A stretch of 64,000 bases of DNA, taken from Methylobacteriaceae bacterium. GTDB taxonomy: Bacteria; Pseudomonadota; Alphaproteobacteria; Rhizobiales; Beijerinckiaceae. The translations under genes were made by a program, and so were the position numbers. The DNA lies in NCBI GenBank assembly GCA_016793505.1, contig JAEULW010000255.1, forward strand, positions 1 through 64,000, given 5' to 3'. Shown piece by piece: positions 34,652-43,211 of the stretch. Under the pieces are notes generated by a model that was given only the letters and a program-made list of their open reading frames with translations, made no database searches and had not been told where the DNA came from. How positions within the stretch are numbered: position 1 is the first letter of the stretch; each line of letters starts with the position of its first letter.

Positions 34652-36467
34652 AACTGCCCCGATGGAAGGCCTTTGCCGCGGGCCGGACGCGGCGCAGCGC
34701 CGCCGTTCCGGCCGGATCGAGCGCATCGTCGACGATGGCGACGCCGTAGTCGCGGCGCGCCGCCTCGAGGCTGACGAAGCCGCCGCGCACATCCTCCAGC
34801 ACCTCGTCGGGCGGGCGGTCGAAAGGATGGCCGTGACCACCGCCGCCGCCCGTGACGATCCTGAGAATGTCGCCATGGCGCAGCTTGTGCCCGTCCGACA
34901 GCGGCGGCAGGCGCCGCTCGTCGGGCGCGCCCGGATTGACCGTGGCCGAGCCGACGCCGCCGCAAAGGCCGCCGGCGATGCCCCAGGGCGGATTCTTCAC
35001 GCTGTCGATGCGGATGGCGAGCAGCGCCTCCTCGGCGAGGATTTCATACTCGCGCACGATGCCGCAGCCGCCGCGGCGCCGGCCGGGCCCGCCCGAATCG
35101 ATCGCCACCGCATATTCGCGCAGCCGCACCGGATAGCCCTGTTCGAGAAACTCGACCGGATAGTTCTCCTGCGCGACGAAATAGACCGCGTCGATGCCGT
35201 CGGCGAAGGGCCGCGCGCCATAGCCGACGCCGATGCCATCCGCCAGCAGGAACGGCTGCAGAGCGCCCTGCGCGGTGCGGAACACGCCGCGCATGATGGT
35301 GATCACATAGGCCGAATGCGCCGCCGGCGCGCCGCCGCCGGCGACATTGACGAGGCCGTTCAACGCCGCGAGCACGCGCATCATAGTGAGGCCGCGCATG
35401 CCGAGCGGAGCGGGAAAGCGCGGCCACAGCAGCGAACCTTCGCGCAACAGAACCTCGTCGAGCGCCTGCGGCCCGCCGGCGTTGCACACCTGCGCCGGAT
35501 CGCCGCCGAGATAATAGAGACCGAGCGCCATGCCCGGCACGCCGGGATTCATCAGGAAATTGACCGGCCCGAACGACTGGTCGTCGGTCTGCGTCGCGTC
35601 GAAGACGAAGCGATCCTCGCCATTCGCCTGTCGCGTCCGCGTCAGCGCCAGACGCAGCTTGAAGGGTCCGGCGCCGTGCCCGTCCGAATCGATCGCGTCG
35701 GTGAAGCGGTGCGTGCCGTAATCGAAGGTCGCGGCCAGACGCTGGCGCACGACGCCGCGGGTGCGCGCCAGAAGGCGCGCCAGCGCGTCGCCGAACGTCG
35801 ACACGCCGAAGCGCCGCACGATCTCCTCGACGCGCCGGACGCCGAGTTCGACGCTCGCCATCAGCGCCTTCATGTCGCCGAGGCTCTGCTGCGGATAGCG
35901 CGAATTGCGGTGGAAGATCGCCAGCGCCGCCTCGTTGGTCGCGCCGGCGTCGATCAGCCTGGTCGGCGGCACGATGATGCCTTCATGCATGATGTCGGTG
36001 GCGTCGGGGCTGATCGACCCCGGCCGCAGCCCGCCGATGTCGGCGAAATGCGCCCAGGCCATGACGAAGGCGACGCGCGCCCCGTCGCAGAACACCGGCG
36101 CGATCAGCACCTGATCGTTGGAATGCGACACCGCCCCGCGCGAGCCGTAGCAGTCATTGTACCAATAGACGTCGCCGGGGCGCATCGAGGCGGCGGGGAA
36201 ACGCGCCAGCACCGGGCCGGTCATGTCGCCGAACACCGGCACCATCGAGCCGACCGCCATCACCCCGTCGGCGTCGAACAGGCCGGTGTAGAAATCCTTT
36301 TTCTCGCGGATGAAGGCGGAGATGGCGGTGCGCTCGATCAGCGCCTCCATCTCGCTCTGCGCCGCGCCGATCGCGCCGCGGATGATCTCGAGCGTCACCG
36401 GATCGCCGGTCGCCGATCCTCGCGGACGCTCGCCCGCCGGCGCGCCGACGCTCACAGCTTCGTGCAT
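34632..36467 (-). CDS. hyuB: Hydantoinase/oxoprolinase subunit B (HyuB type)
   Basis: The 611-residue protein shows the HyuB pattern: DPVTLEIIRGAIGAAQSEME near the start, then ALIERTAISAFIREKKDFYT, the metal-associated DVYWYNDCYGSRGAVSHSND and HFADIGGLRPGSISPDATD. The late GGGGGHGHPFDRPPDEVLEDV is the family ending. The start at 36467 follows a GAGGGG site 6 bases away. A 121-base gap separates it from the TRAP permease stop at 36589. That gap holds a 6-bp stem (36541-36556), and I see no gene in it. It acts as a heteromer with HyuA. Confidence 0.9.
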   Translation of the reverse strand: MHEAVSVGAPAGERPRGSATGDPVTLEIIRGAIGAAQSEMEALIERTAISAFIREKKDFYTGLFDADGVMAVGSMVPVFGDMTGPVLARFPAASMRPGDVYWYNDCYGSRGAVSHSNDQVLIAPVFCDGARVAFVMAWAHFADIGGLRPGSISPDATDIMHEGIIVPPTRLIDAGATNEAALAIFHRNSRYPQQSLGDMKALMASVELGVRRVEEIVRRFGVSTFGDALARLLARTRGVVRQRLAATFDYGTHRFTDAIDSDGHGAGPFKLRLALTRTRQANGEDRFVFDATQTDDQSFGPVNFLMNPGVPGMALGLYYLGGDPAQVCNAGGPQALDEVLLREGSLLWPRFPAPLGMRGLTMMRVLAALNGLVNVAGGGAPAAHSAYVITIMRGVFRTAQGALQPFLLADGIGVGYGARPFADGIDAVYFVAQENYPVEFLEQGYPVRLREYAVAIDSGGPGRRRGGCGIVREYEILAEEALLAIRIDSVKNPPWGIAGGLCGGVGSATVNPGAPDERRLPPLSDGHKLRHGDILRIVTGGGGGHGHPFDRPPDEVLEDVRGGFVSLEAARRDYGVAIVDDALDPAGTAALRRVRPAAKAFHRGSYVDELL

Positions 36468-36588
36468 TGAGAACCCCTCGTCGGCGCGAGGATGGCCTGC
36501 GGCGGGGCGGCTGTCGAGTGGCCCGGATTGCGCCGGACGAGGCGCAGGCATGCGCCCGGCGCGAGCGCTCCGCCCGGTCAGCGGCGCA

Positions 36589-37848
36589 TCACTGAAGCGT
36601 CAGCGCCGGGATGTAGGAGAAGGCGAGGAGGATCGCCAGCGCCATGGCGTAGAAGGGCGCGAGCTCCTTCGTCGTCTCGATGATCTTCGTGCGCGCCACC
36701 GAAGCGGAGATGAACAGCGTCGTGCCAACAGGCGGCGTGTAGAGACCGATCGCCAGATTGAGCACCATCACGATACCGAGCTGCGTCAGATCGAAGCCGA
36801 TGACACGCGCCAGCGGCACGAAGATCGGACCGAGCAGCAGGATGGCGGCCGGCAGATCGATGAACATGCCGGCGACGAGCATGATCGCGTTCATCGCCAG
36901 TACGATCAGCCAAGGCTCTTTCAGGGCGCCGAGCGCCCATTGCGAGAAGGTCTGCGGCACCTGCGCATAGGTCATGATCCAGCCGATCACCGCCGAGGCC
37001 ATGATGACGAGCATGACGACGCCGGTGGCGACGCCGGCGGCGATCACCGCGTGATAGAAGCGCGACCAGGTCATGTCGCGATAGATGAACAGGCCGGCGG
37101 CGAGCGCATAAAGCACGGCCAGAACCGACACCTCGGTCGGCGTGGCGACGCCGAAGCGCAGGAACAGCAGGATGAACAGCGGCATCGCCAGCGCCGGCGC
37201 AGCTTCCAGCAGCAGAACCCGGAACTGCCGCCAGTCGAAGGCGATCTTCTCGAACGGAAAGCCGCGCAGCCGCGCCGACACGTTGTTGACGACCACAAAG
37301 CCGGCGGTGAGCATCAATCCGGGCAGAACGCCGGCGAAGAACAGCGCGCTCACCGACACGTCGGAGACGAGCGAATAGAGGATGAGCGGGATCGAGGGCG
37401 GAATGAGAATGGCGATGGTCGAAGCCGCCGCATTGTTGGCCGCGCAGTAGGCGGGCGGATAGCCCTGCTGCTTCTGCCAGGGAATGAGCATGCCGCCGAT
37501 CGCCGTGGCGTCGGCGACAGCCGAACCCGACACGCCGCCGAACACCGCCGAGCCGACGACGCTGGTCGAGGTGAGCCCGCCGCGATAGCGCTGCACGAGC
37601 AGCGTCGCGAAGGCGATCATCTTCTGCCCGAGACGGCCCGACATCATCAGGCTGCCGGCGAGAATGAAGAAGGGCAGCGCCAGCATCGGGAAGGATTGCG
37701 TCTGCTGGAACATCTGCTGGACGACGATCATCAGCGGCAGCGCGCCCGAGGCCAGCACCGAAGCGCTGGCGGCGGCCACCAGCACATGGCCGACGGGCAC
37801 GGCGAGAAACATCAGTCCGAAGAAGGTGACGATCAGGACGACAATCAT
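36589..37848 (-). CDS. dctM: TRAP transporter large permease (DctM type), second system
   Basis: The 419-residue membrane protein has the DctM hallmarks: VPVGHVLVAAASASVLASG, the AASTIAILIPPSIPLILYSLV scoop and a late NLAIGLYTPPVGTTLFISASV segment, with about 12 helices. It ends immediately after helix twelve (IPALTLQ). The ATG overlaps the small-permease stop (ATGA). It belongs to the importer whose receptor is encoded at 38439. It is only distantly similar to the first TRAP system at 5167, so the two are separate systems and not a recent duplication. Confidence 0.92.
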   Translation of the reverse strand: MIVVLIVTFFGLMFLAVPVGHVLVAAASASVLASGALPLMIVVQQMFQQTQSFPMLALPFFILAGSLMMSGRLGQKMIAFATLLVQRYRGGLTSTSVVGSAVFGGVSGSAVADATAIGGMLIPWQKQQGYPPAYCAANNAAASTIAILIPPSIPLILYSLVSDVSVSALFFAGVLPGLMLTAGFVVVNNVSARLRGFPFEKIAFDWRQFRVLLLEAAPALAMPLFILLFLRFGVATPTEVSVLAVLYALAAGLFIYRDMTWSRFYHAVIAAGVATGVVMLVIMASAVIGWIMTYAQVPQTFSQWALGALKEPWLIVLAMNAIMLVAGMFIDLPAAILLLGPIFVPLARVIGFDLTQLGIVMVLNLAIGLYTPPVGTTLFISASVARTKIIETTKELAPFYAMALAILLAFSYIPALTLQ

Positions 37849-38375
37849 GTCACGCTCTCCTCCGGATCGAACTCCGGCGCGGCCTCATGCCCATGCGCGA
37901 TCACCCGCAGGCTGACGGCGAGCGCCGAGGCGATGACGCCGAAGATGGTGAAGGCCAGCGAATAGAAGCCGATCGATCGCGGCAGGCCGAGCAGCGGCGA
38001 TTTCTCGATCGCGGTGATCTCGGCGATCTCTATCACCGGGCCGACGAGCATCGCATAGGCGGCGATCACCACCGCGTTGACGAAGACGATCATCGCCACC
38101 TTGCCGCGCGGCGGCAGCGCGCCGGAAATGAAGTCGACCGCGATATGCGCGCCGCGTTGCACGCCGAGGATGATCCCCGCGGCGATCAGCCACGGAAAAA
38201 TCATCTCGGGGATTTCGCCGACCTCGTTCAGCCCGCCGCTGGCGAACAGATAGCGCGCCGCCACATTCGCGCCGATGACGACGAGCAGGGCCAGCATCGC
38301 CACGAGGATGACGCCCCGGCACACCATGCCGAGGTAGTGGACGACCCCATCCATCACGCGCGCCAACGCGATCAT
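37845..38375 (-). CDS. dctQ: TRAP transporter small permease (DctQ type), second system
   Basis: The 176-residue membrane protein has four helices with the DctQ patterns VARYLFASGGLNEVGEIPEM and LGVQRGAHIAVDF. An AGGAG ribosome site lies close to the ATG at 38375. It is coupled to the large permease by ATGA overlap. The 63-base space before it contains an imperfect GC-rich hairpin just after the receptor gene. Ordinary for its family. Confidence 0.9.
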   Translation of the reverse strand: MIALARVMDGVVHYLGMVCRGVILVAMLALLVVIGANVAARYLFASGGLNEVGEIPEMIFPWLIAAGIILGVQRGAHIAVDFISGALPPRGKVAMIVFVNAVVIAAYAMLVGPVIEIAEITAIEKSPLLGLPRSIGFYSLAFTIFGVIASALAVSLRVIAHGHEAAPEFDPEESVT

Positions 38376-38395
38376 GCCGATCTCCTCCCGCGGCG

Positions 38396-38430
38396 CGCGG
38401 AGCAGCGGGCGCGGCGCCCGGCGCTCCGCG
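38396..38430 (-). other. Intercistronic hairpin between the second dctP and dctQ
   Basis: The outer arms CGCGGAGC (38396-38403) and GCTCCGCG (38423-38430) are perfectly complementary, and inside them GGGCG (38407-38411) pairs with CGCCC (38415-38419). The structure sits 8 bases from the receptor stop codon. No T-run follows. It matches in position the hairpins at 7077-7110 and 13364-13395. Confidence 0.65.
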
Positions 38431-38438
38431 TCGCGCTG

Positions 38439-39452
38439 TCAGCCGACCGCCTTGACCAGCTGATCGACGAAATCGCCGAACGGCTTCTTGCGCCAGGCGT
38501 CGACCACCGTCGCCGTGCCCTTGCGGAAGGCCGCCTTGTCCGCCTCGTTGAGCTTCAGCTTGGGGTTGGCCTTGAACTCTTCGTTGAACCTGGCGTCGGC
38601 CTCGCCCATCAGCTTGCGCTGCAGCGCCGTCGCCTCCCCGGCCGCGGCGCGGACGATGTCGCGGTCCGCCGGCTGCAGGCGCCCGAGCGTGATGTTGGAG
38701 ACGAGGAAGGGCGTCGACTCCCATTTGTGGCCGGTGAAGGAGATGAACGGGTTCACCTCGTGCAGCTTCGAGGAGGCGATGTTGGCGAGCGGATTCTCCT
38801 GCCCGTCGACGACGCCCTGCTGCAGCGCGACGTAGAGCTCGCCGAAGCTGATCTGCTGCGTCGCCGCGCCCAGCGCCTGGAAGATGTCGATGGTCATGGG
38901 ATCGGGCGGCGTGCGGATCTTCAGGCCCTTGAGATCTTCCGGCAGGTTGATCGGCCGCTTCGAATTGGTGATGTGGCGGATGCCGTTGTCCATCCAGCCG
39001 AGCGGCGTCATGTTCACCTTGGCGAAGCGCTGCGCGAAGACCTCGCCGAACGGCCCGTCGAGCAGCTTGAACGCGGCGTCGGCGGAGGCGAACAGGAAGG
39101 GAAGGCCGAGCGCGGCGATCTCCGGCACGAGCGCCGAGGTCGAGCCCTGGCTGTTGATGGTGAAGTCGACCGCCCCCGTGCGCAGGCTCGTCAGCAGAGA
39201 GGCCTCGTTGCCGAGCTGCTCGGACGGCGCGACGCGCACGCTGATGCGGCCGCCCGACTTCTCCTTGACGATCTCGGCAAATTTTTCAGCCGCGACATGG
39301 CGCGGATTGGTCGGCGCGGCGTTGTGGCCGAGCGACAGAACCGCGCCGCCCTGCGCCCGCGCGCCGACGCCGCCGGCCAGAATCGCCGGCGCGGCCACGC
39401 CGACGGCCACGAAAGCGCGACGCGACAGCCGCATTCCGTTCGTTTCAACCAT
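38439..39452 (-). CDS. dctP: TRAP transporter periplasmic solute-binding protein (DctP type), second system
   Basis: The 337-residue protein has a leader with RLSRRAFVAVGVAAPAILAG and cleavage near GARAQGG. The receptor motifs are LPEDLKGLKIRTPPDP with the carboxylate-binding Arg, and QISFGELYVALQQGVVDGQE, the DctP signature. The ATG at 39452 is chosen because GGAGGAA lies 4-5 bases upstream; an ATG 12 bases earlier is less likely. It is part of the long minus-strand cluster that begins at the SDR (42089). The receptor type suggests a sugar acid or other hydroxy acid. Confidence 0.92.
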   Translation of the reverse strand: MVETNGMRLSRRAFVAVGVAAPAILAGGVGARAQGGAVLSLGHNAAPTNPRHVAAEKFAEIVKEKSGGRISVRVAPSEQLGNEASLLTSLRTGAVDFTINSQGSTSALVPEIAALGLPFLFASADAAFKLLDGPFGEVFAQRFAKVNMTPLGWMDNGIRHITNSKRPINLPEDLKGLKIRTPPDPMTIDIFQALGAATQQISFGELYVALQQGVVDGQENPLANIASSKLHEVNPFISFTGHKWESTPFLVSNITLGRLQPADRDIVRAAAGEATALQRKLMGEADARFNEEFKANPKLKLNEADKAAFRKGTATVVDAWRKKPFGDFVDQLVKAVG

Positions 39453-39494
39453 GGTTTCCTCCACCTGATTTTCGTTACGGCCGTTTCGGGGCCG

Positions 39495-40511
39495 TCATTT
39501 GAGCCAGCGTTTGATGCGCGTGGCGATGGCCTTGGCGGAAATGCCGTAGCGATCGTGCAGGGTCGGCAGCGCGCCGGCGTCGAGGAAGGCGTCGGGCAGC
39601 GCGATGTGCCGGAACGTCGGATGAATGCCGGCGGAGAGCAGGGCGCGCGCCACCGCCTCGCCGAGGCCGCCGATTTCCGTATGGTTCTCGGCGACCACCA
39701 CGAGACGGCCGCTCTTCTTCGCCTCGCGACGGATGGCGGCGACGTCGAGCGGCTTGATCGTCGGCGTATGCAGCACGGCGACGCCGATCTTGTCCTTCTC
39801 AAGAAGCGCCGCCGCTTCGAGCGCGCGCATCGTCAGGAGGCCGGAGGAGATCACCAGCACATCCTTGCCGTCGCGCAGGCGCTTCGCCTTGCCGAGCTCG
39901 AACGTGTAGTCATACGCGTCGAGCACGAGCGGCACGGCCCCGCGCAGCAGCCGCATGTAGACGGGCCCCTGATGCGCGGCGATGGCGTGCGTCGCCTGCT
40001 CGATCTCGAGCGCGTCGCAGGGATCGACCACGACCATGTTGGGCATGGCGCGGAACAGCGCCAGATCCTCGGCCGCCTGATGGCTCGGCCCGTAGCCGGA
40101 GGTCAGGCCGGGCAGGGCGCAGACGATTTTCACGTCGCGGTCTTCCTCCGCGATCGTCTGATGGATGAAGTCATAGGCGCGCCGCGAGGCGAAGACGGCG
40201 TAGGTCGTCGCAAACGGCGTGAAGCCTTCGGACGCAAGGCCCGCCGCCGCGCCGAACAGCAGTTGTTCGGCCATGCCCATCTGATAGTAGCGATCCGGGC
40301 AGGCCTGCGCGAAGACGTGCAGATCGGTGTATTTGCCGAGATCGGCGGTCATGCCGACGATCTTCGAATGCTTCTTCGCCGCCGCGACGAGCGCGTGGCC
40401 GAAGGGCGCGGGACGCGTCGCCTGCCCCGGCGCGGCGATCGAGGCGATCATCGCCGACGTCGTCAGACGCGGCTTTCCCGTTTTCACGGGCGGTGGCGCG
40501 TGCTTCTTCAT
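39495..40511 (-). CDS. Transketolase, C-terminal half (split enzyme)
   Basis: The 338-residue protein contains the pyrimidine-binding and C-terminal domains of a transketolase. It has MGMAEQLLFGAAAGLASEG, where the Glu activates thiamine diphosphate, and the family's DLALFRAMPNMVVVDPCDAL and VVVAENHTEIGGLGEAVA. An N-terminal tail of about 35 residues is lysine- and proline-rich. The ATG overlaps the N-terminal half gene stop (ATGA), so the halves are made in equal amount. Split transketolases occur in many catabolic clusters and act on special ketoses. It starts the transfer of a two-carbon unit, and the substrate may be the compound reduced by the SDR. Confidence 0.9.
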   Translation of the reverse strand: MKKHAPPPVKTGKPRLTTSAMIASIAAPGQATRPAPFGHALVAAAKKHSKIVGMTADLGKYTDLHVFAQACPDRYYQMGMAEQLLFGAAAGLASEGFTPFATTYAVFASRRAYDFIHQTIAEEDRDVKIVCALPGLTSGYGPSHQAAEDLALFRAMPNMVVVDPCDALEIEQATHAIAAHQGPVYMRLLRGAVPLVLDAYDYTFELGKAKRLRDGKDVLVISSGLLTMRALEAAALLEKDKIGVAVLHTPTIKPLDVAAIRREAKKSGRLVVVAENHTEIGGLGEAVARALLSAGIHPTFRHIALPDAFLDAGALPTLHDRYGISAKAIATRIKRWLK

Positions 40512-41344
40512 GCCGGCCTCCCGGCGTCGAGCGCCTCGAGCGCGAGTGTCCATTCGTGGGCGTCGACGCGCATGAAGTGGTTCTTCTCGCGCGTTTCGAG
40601 GAAGGGCACGCCCTTGCCCATCAGCGTGTCGGCGATGATCATCCGCGGCTGCGGCGCGGCATGGTTCTTTGCCGCGTCGAAGGCGGCGCGCACCGCCTCG
40701 ATGTCGTTGCCGTCGACGCGCTGCACGAACCAGCCGAAGGCCTTCAGCTTGTCCGCCAGCGGCTCGAAACCGAGCATCTTCGTCGAGGGCCCGTCGGCCT
40801 GCATGTTGTTGACGTCGACGACCGCGACGAGATTGTCGAGCTTGTGATGGGCGGCCGACATCATCGCCTCCCACATGGAGCCTTCGCCGAGTTCGCCATC
40901 CGAAAACAGCGTGTAGACCCGCGCCTTCGAGCCCTTGCGCTTCAACCCAAGACACTTGCCGACGGCGATCGACAGGCCGAGGCCGAGCGAGCCGCCGGAC
41001 ATCTCCATGCCGGGCGTGTACTGCGCCATGCCGCTCATCGGCAGCCGGCTGTCGTCGGCGCCATAGGTCTCGATTTCGCTCTCGGGCAGAACGCCCGCCT
41101 CGATCAGCGCCGCATAGAGCGCGATCGCGTAGTGGCCGTTCGACAGCAGGAAGCGGTCGCGCCCCTCCCAGTCCGGATCGTCCGGGCGATAGGTCATCGC
41201 GTGGAAATAGACGACGGCCAGAACGTCGGCGATGTCGAGCGCCTGCGCGATGTAGCCCTGGCCCTGCACCTGGCCCATCAGCACGGCGTTGCGGCGGATG
41301 TGATAGGCGCGGTCGGCGAGCGTCTTGTTGGGGCGTTCAGCCAT
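40508..41344 (-). CDS. Transketolase, N-terminal half (split enzyme)
   Basis: The 278-residue protein has the diphosphate-binding domain: the YHIRRNAVLMGQVQGQGYIA opening, RFLLSNGHYAIALYAALIEAG, the thiamine site motif SDGELGEGSMWEAMMSA and the metal ligand in VVDVNNMQADG. It overlaps the upstream SDR by 8 bases and the C-terminal half gene by ATGA. Both halves are complete, so the enzyme should be active. No kinase gene for a sugar phosphate is nearby, so the donor may be taken from central metabolism. The precise ketose cannot be inferred. Confidence 0.9.
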   Translation of the reverse strand: MAERPNKTLADRAYHIRRNAVLMGQVQGQGYIAQALDIADVLAVVYFHAMTYRPDDPDWEGRDRFLLSNGHYAIALYAALIEAGVLPESEIETYGADDSRLPMSGMAQYTPGMEMSGGSLGLGLSIAVGKCLGLKRKGSKARVYTLFSDGELGEGSMWEAMMSAAHHKLDNLVAVVDVNNMQADGPSTKMLGFEPLADKLKAFGWFVQRVDGNDIEAVRAAFDAAKNHAAPQPRMIIADTLMGKGVPFLETREKNHFMRVDAHEWTLALEALDAGRPA

Positions 41345-42089
41345 GGATGAGCATGCCTCCATTGACGTCGATCACCGCGCCGGTGACATAGGCCGACAGG
41401 TCGGATGCGAGGAACAGGTAGCAGCCGGCGACATCGCTCGCCTCGCCGAGGCGGCCGAGCGGTATGCCCTTGGCGATGTCGACGCGCATCTCGTCGGTGA
41501 GCTTGCCGCCGGTGATGTCGGTCTGGATCAGGCCGGGCGTGACGCAGTTGACGCGGATGCCGTCCGGCCCGAATTCGCGCGCCATCGCCTTGGCGAGGCC
41601 GAGCACGCCGGCCTTGGCGGCCGAATAGTGCGGCCCGCCGAAAATGCCGCCGCCGCGCTGCGCGGAGACCGAGGACATGCAGGCGATCGATCCTGTCTTG
41701 CGCGCCCGCATGTGCGGCAGGAAGGCCTGGCTCAGGAACAGGACGCCCTTGGCGTTGATGTCCATGATGCGGTCCCAGCTCGCTTCGTCGATGTCGAGCG
41801 TCTTCACCGGCTGCGTCACGCCGGCGTTGTTGATCAGGATGTCGACATGGCCGAAGGCGGCCAGCGTCTCGCGCGCCGCGGCCTCGCAGGACGCCTTGTC
41901 GGCGACGTCGCAGCCAAGCCCGGTATGACCGGCGCCGAGTCCGGCGGCGGCGCGCTTCGCGGCGTCCGCGTCGATGTCGAGGATCGCCACCCGCGCGCCG
42001 TGCTGCGCGAACAGCCGCGCGGTCGCCAGGCCGATGCCGCGCGCGCTGGCCGCGCCGGAGATCGCCGCCGTCTTGCCCTGCAGAAGCAT
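41337..42089 (-). CDS. SDR oxidoreductase of the transketolase cluster
   Basis: The 250-residue protein is a classical SDR: the cofactor loop SGAASARGIGLATA, Asp after beta-2 (ILDIDAD, so NAD(H) is favoured), NNAGVTQ, and a complete active site with Ser in MSSVSAQ and YSAAK. The C-terminal VTGAVIDVNGGMLIHG is typical of 3-oxoacyl reductase-like polyol or sugar dehydrogenases. Start 42089 has a GGAAACGG-type ribosome site; an ATG 21 bases upstream is possible but lacks one. It is the first gene of the minus-strand cluster and is divergent from the LysR gene. It probably oxidises a polyol or hydroxyacid to the keto compound used by the transketolase. Confidence 0.85.
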   Translation of the reverse strand: MLLQGKTAAISGAASARGIGLATARLFAQHGARVAILDIDADAAKRAAAGLGAGHTGLGCDVADKASCEAAARETLAAFGHVDILINNAGVTQPVKTLDIDEASWDRIMDINAKGVLFLSQAFLPHMRARKTGSIACMSSVSAQRGGGIFGGPHYSAAKAGVLGLAKAMAREFGPDGIRVNCVTPGLIQTDITGGKLTDEMRVDIAKGIPLGRLGEASDVAGCYLFLASDLSAYVTGAVIDVNGGMLIHG

Positions 42090-42185
42090 GTCCGTTTCCG
42101 TCCCTGACATTTTTCGGCGCGGCCGCGAGGGTCGGCGCTCGAAGACAGCCTGCCGCAAAGGCGCGCCGCGCGAAAACGGTGATAT

Positions 42186-42215
42186 TTCATGCTCGGTTGA
42201 ATTTTGCTCATTCAA
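42186..42215. promoter_or_regulatory. LysR-type binding region in the divergent gap
   Basis: Alternating half-sites TTCA (42186-42189), TTGAA (42197-42201) and TTCAA (42211-42215) form overlapping inverted repeats. The second, TTGAA-N9-TTCAA, contains the T-N11-A core (TGAATTTTGCTCA) of LysR sites. The position is about 100 bases from both the SDR start and the LysR start. This 233-base gap (42090-42322) shows no gene. Spaced sites fit autoregulation plus activation of the cluster. Confidence 0.5.
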
Positions 42216-42322
42216 GAGGCTAACATGACGCGATCCAGGCCGGATTTTAGGCTTGCGGCGGGTAGTCGCGGCCCTCGGTCCAGCTGACGGATGAACGTGG
42301 CTCAGGCAATACGGAGATCGCC

Positions 42323-43204
42323 ATGCTCGGCAAGGTGTCGTTGCCGGGGCTGCGCGTGTTCGAGGCGGTGGCGCGGCGCGGCTCGTTCAAGGCGGCGGCC
42401 GCCGAACTCGGTCTGACGCCCAGCGCCGCCAGCCATGCGGTGGTCAATCTGGAGACGACGCTCGGCGTCGCCCTGTTTCAGCGCAACGGCCGGCATGTGC
42501 GCCTGACCGTCAGCGGCGAGCTCCTGGTGCGTCACGCCGCCGGCGCCTTCGACGAGCTGCGCCGCGGACTCGATCTCGTCGCCGCGCAGAAGGGGCGCGG
42601 CCTGCTGCGCATCCATTCGGCGCCCTCCTTCGCCTACGCCTGGCTGTCGCCGCGCCTGCCGAAATTTCTCGCCGCCCATGCCGGGATCGAGGTCCGGCTG
42701 GCGGCCGGCGCCGACTATGCGCGTTTCACCGACGACGCCTTCGACGTCGACATCGTCTACGGGCCGGTCCACGCCGCCGGCGTCATCGCCATGCCGATCG
42801 TCGAGGAGACAGTGACGCCGCTCTGCGCGCCAGCGCTCGCTTCACGCATCCGCGCGCCGCGCGATCTGCTCGATTGCCGGCTGATCCTCAGCGACAACAA
42901 GCAGGTGCGCTGGCCGCACTGGCTCGAGGCCAACGGCCTTGCGGCCGCGGCGACGCATGCGCTGCGTTTCGATCGCAGCTTTCTGGCGATCGGCGCCGCA
43001 GCGGACGGACTCGGCGTCGCGCTGGAATCGACGCTGCTGGCGCGTCGCGAAATCGAGCGCGGCCAGCTCGTCGCGCCGCTCGCCGGAGCGAGCGTCGACA
43101 TCCGCTATGTCGGCCATCATCTGGTCTATCCGCGCGAGACCGGGCGCCGCTCGACCGTCAAGGCCTTCGTCGACTGGATCGAGGCGGAGATCGCCGCGGG
43201 CTGA
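42323..43204 (+). CDS. LysR-family transcriptional regulator (GcvA-like)
   Basis: The 293-residue regulator has the LysR helix-turn-helix near its N-terminus (SFKAAAAELGLTPSAASHAV, about 21-40) followed by LETTLGVALFQRNGRHVRLT. The effector domain from about residue 95 has the type-2 periplasmic fold. The opening PLPGLRVFEAVARRGSF-like string places it with GcvA/AmpR-type regulators. It is divergent from the SDR-transketolase-TRAP-Hyu cluster and is the natural activator of it. It ends 7 bases from the dipeptide permease stop, tail to tail. Confidence 0.92.
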   Translation: MLGKVSLPGLRVFEAVARRGSFKAAAAELGLTPSAASHAVVNLETTLGVALFQRNGRHVRLTVSGELLVRHAAGAFDELRRGLDLVAAQKGRGLLRIHSAPSFAYAWLSPRLPKFLAAHAGIEVRLAAGADYARFTDDAFDVDIVYGPVHAAGVIAMPIVEETVTPLCAPALASRIRAPRDLLDCRLILSDNKQVRWPHWLEANGLAAAATHALRFDRSFLAIGAAADGLGVALESTLLARREIERGQLVAPLAGASVDIRYVGHHLVYPRETGRRSTVKAFVDWIEAEIAAG

Positions 43205-43211
43205 CCCGTCG

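Noticed and set aside
32675-34774. A plus-strand frame of about 700 codons opposite hyuA
   Set aside because: Antisense shadow with biased composition. HyuA has clear family motifs on the minus strand.
36541-36556. GGCGCA-GGCA-TGCGCC stem as terminator between the TRAP and Hyu genes
   Set aside because: Six pairs with no T-run are expected by chance in such GC-rich DNA. It is mentioned only in the gap description.
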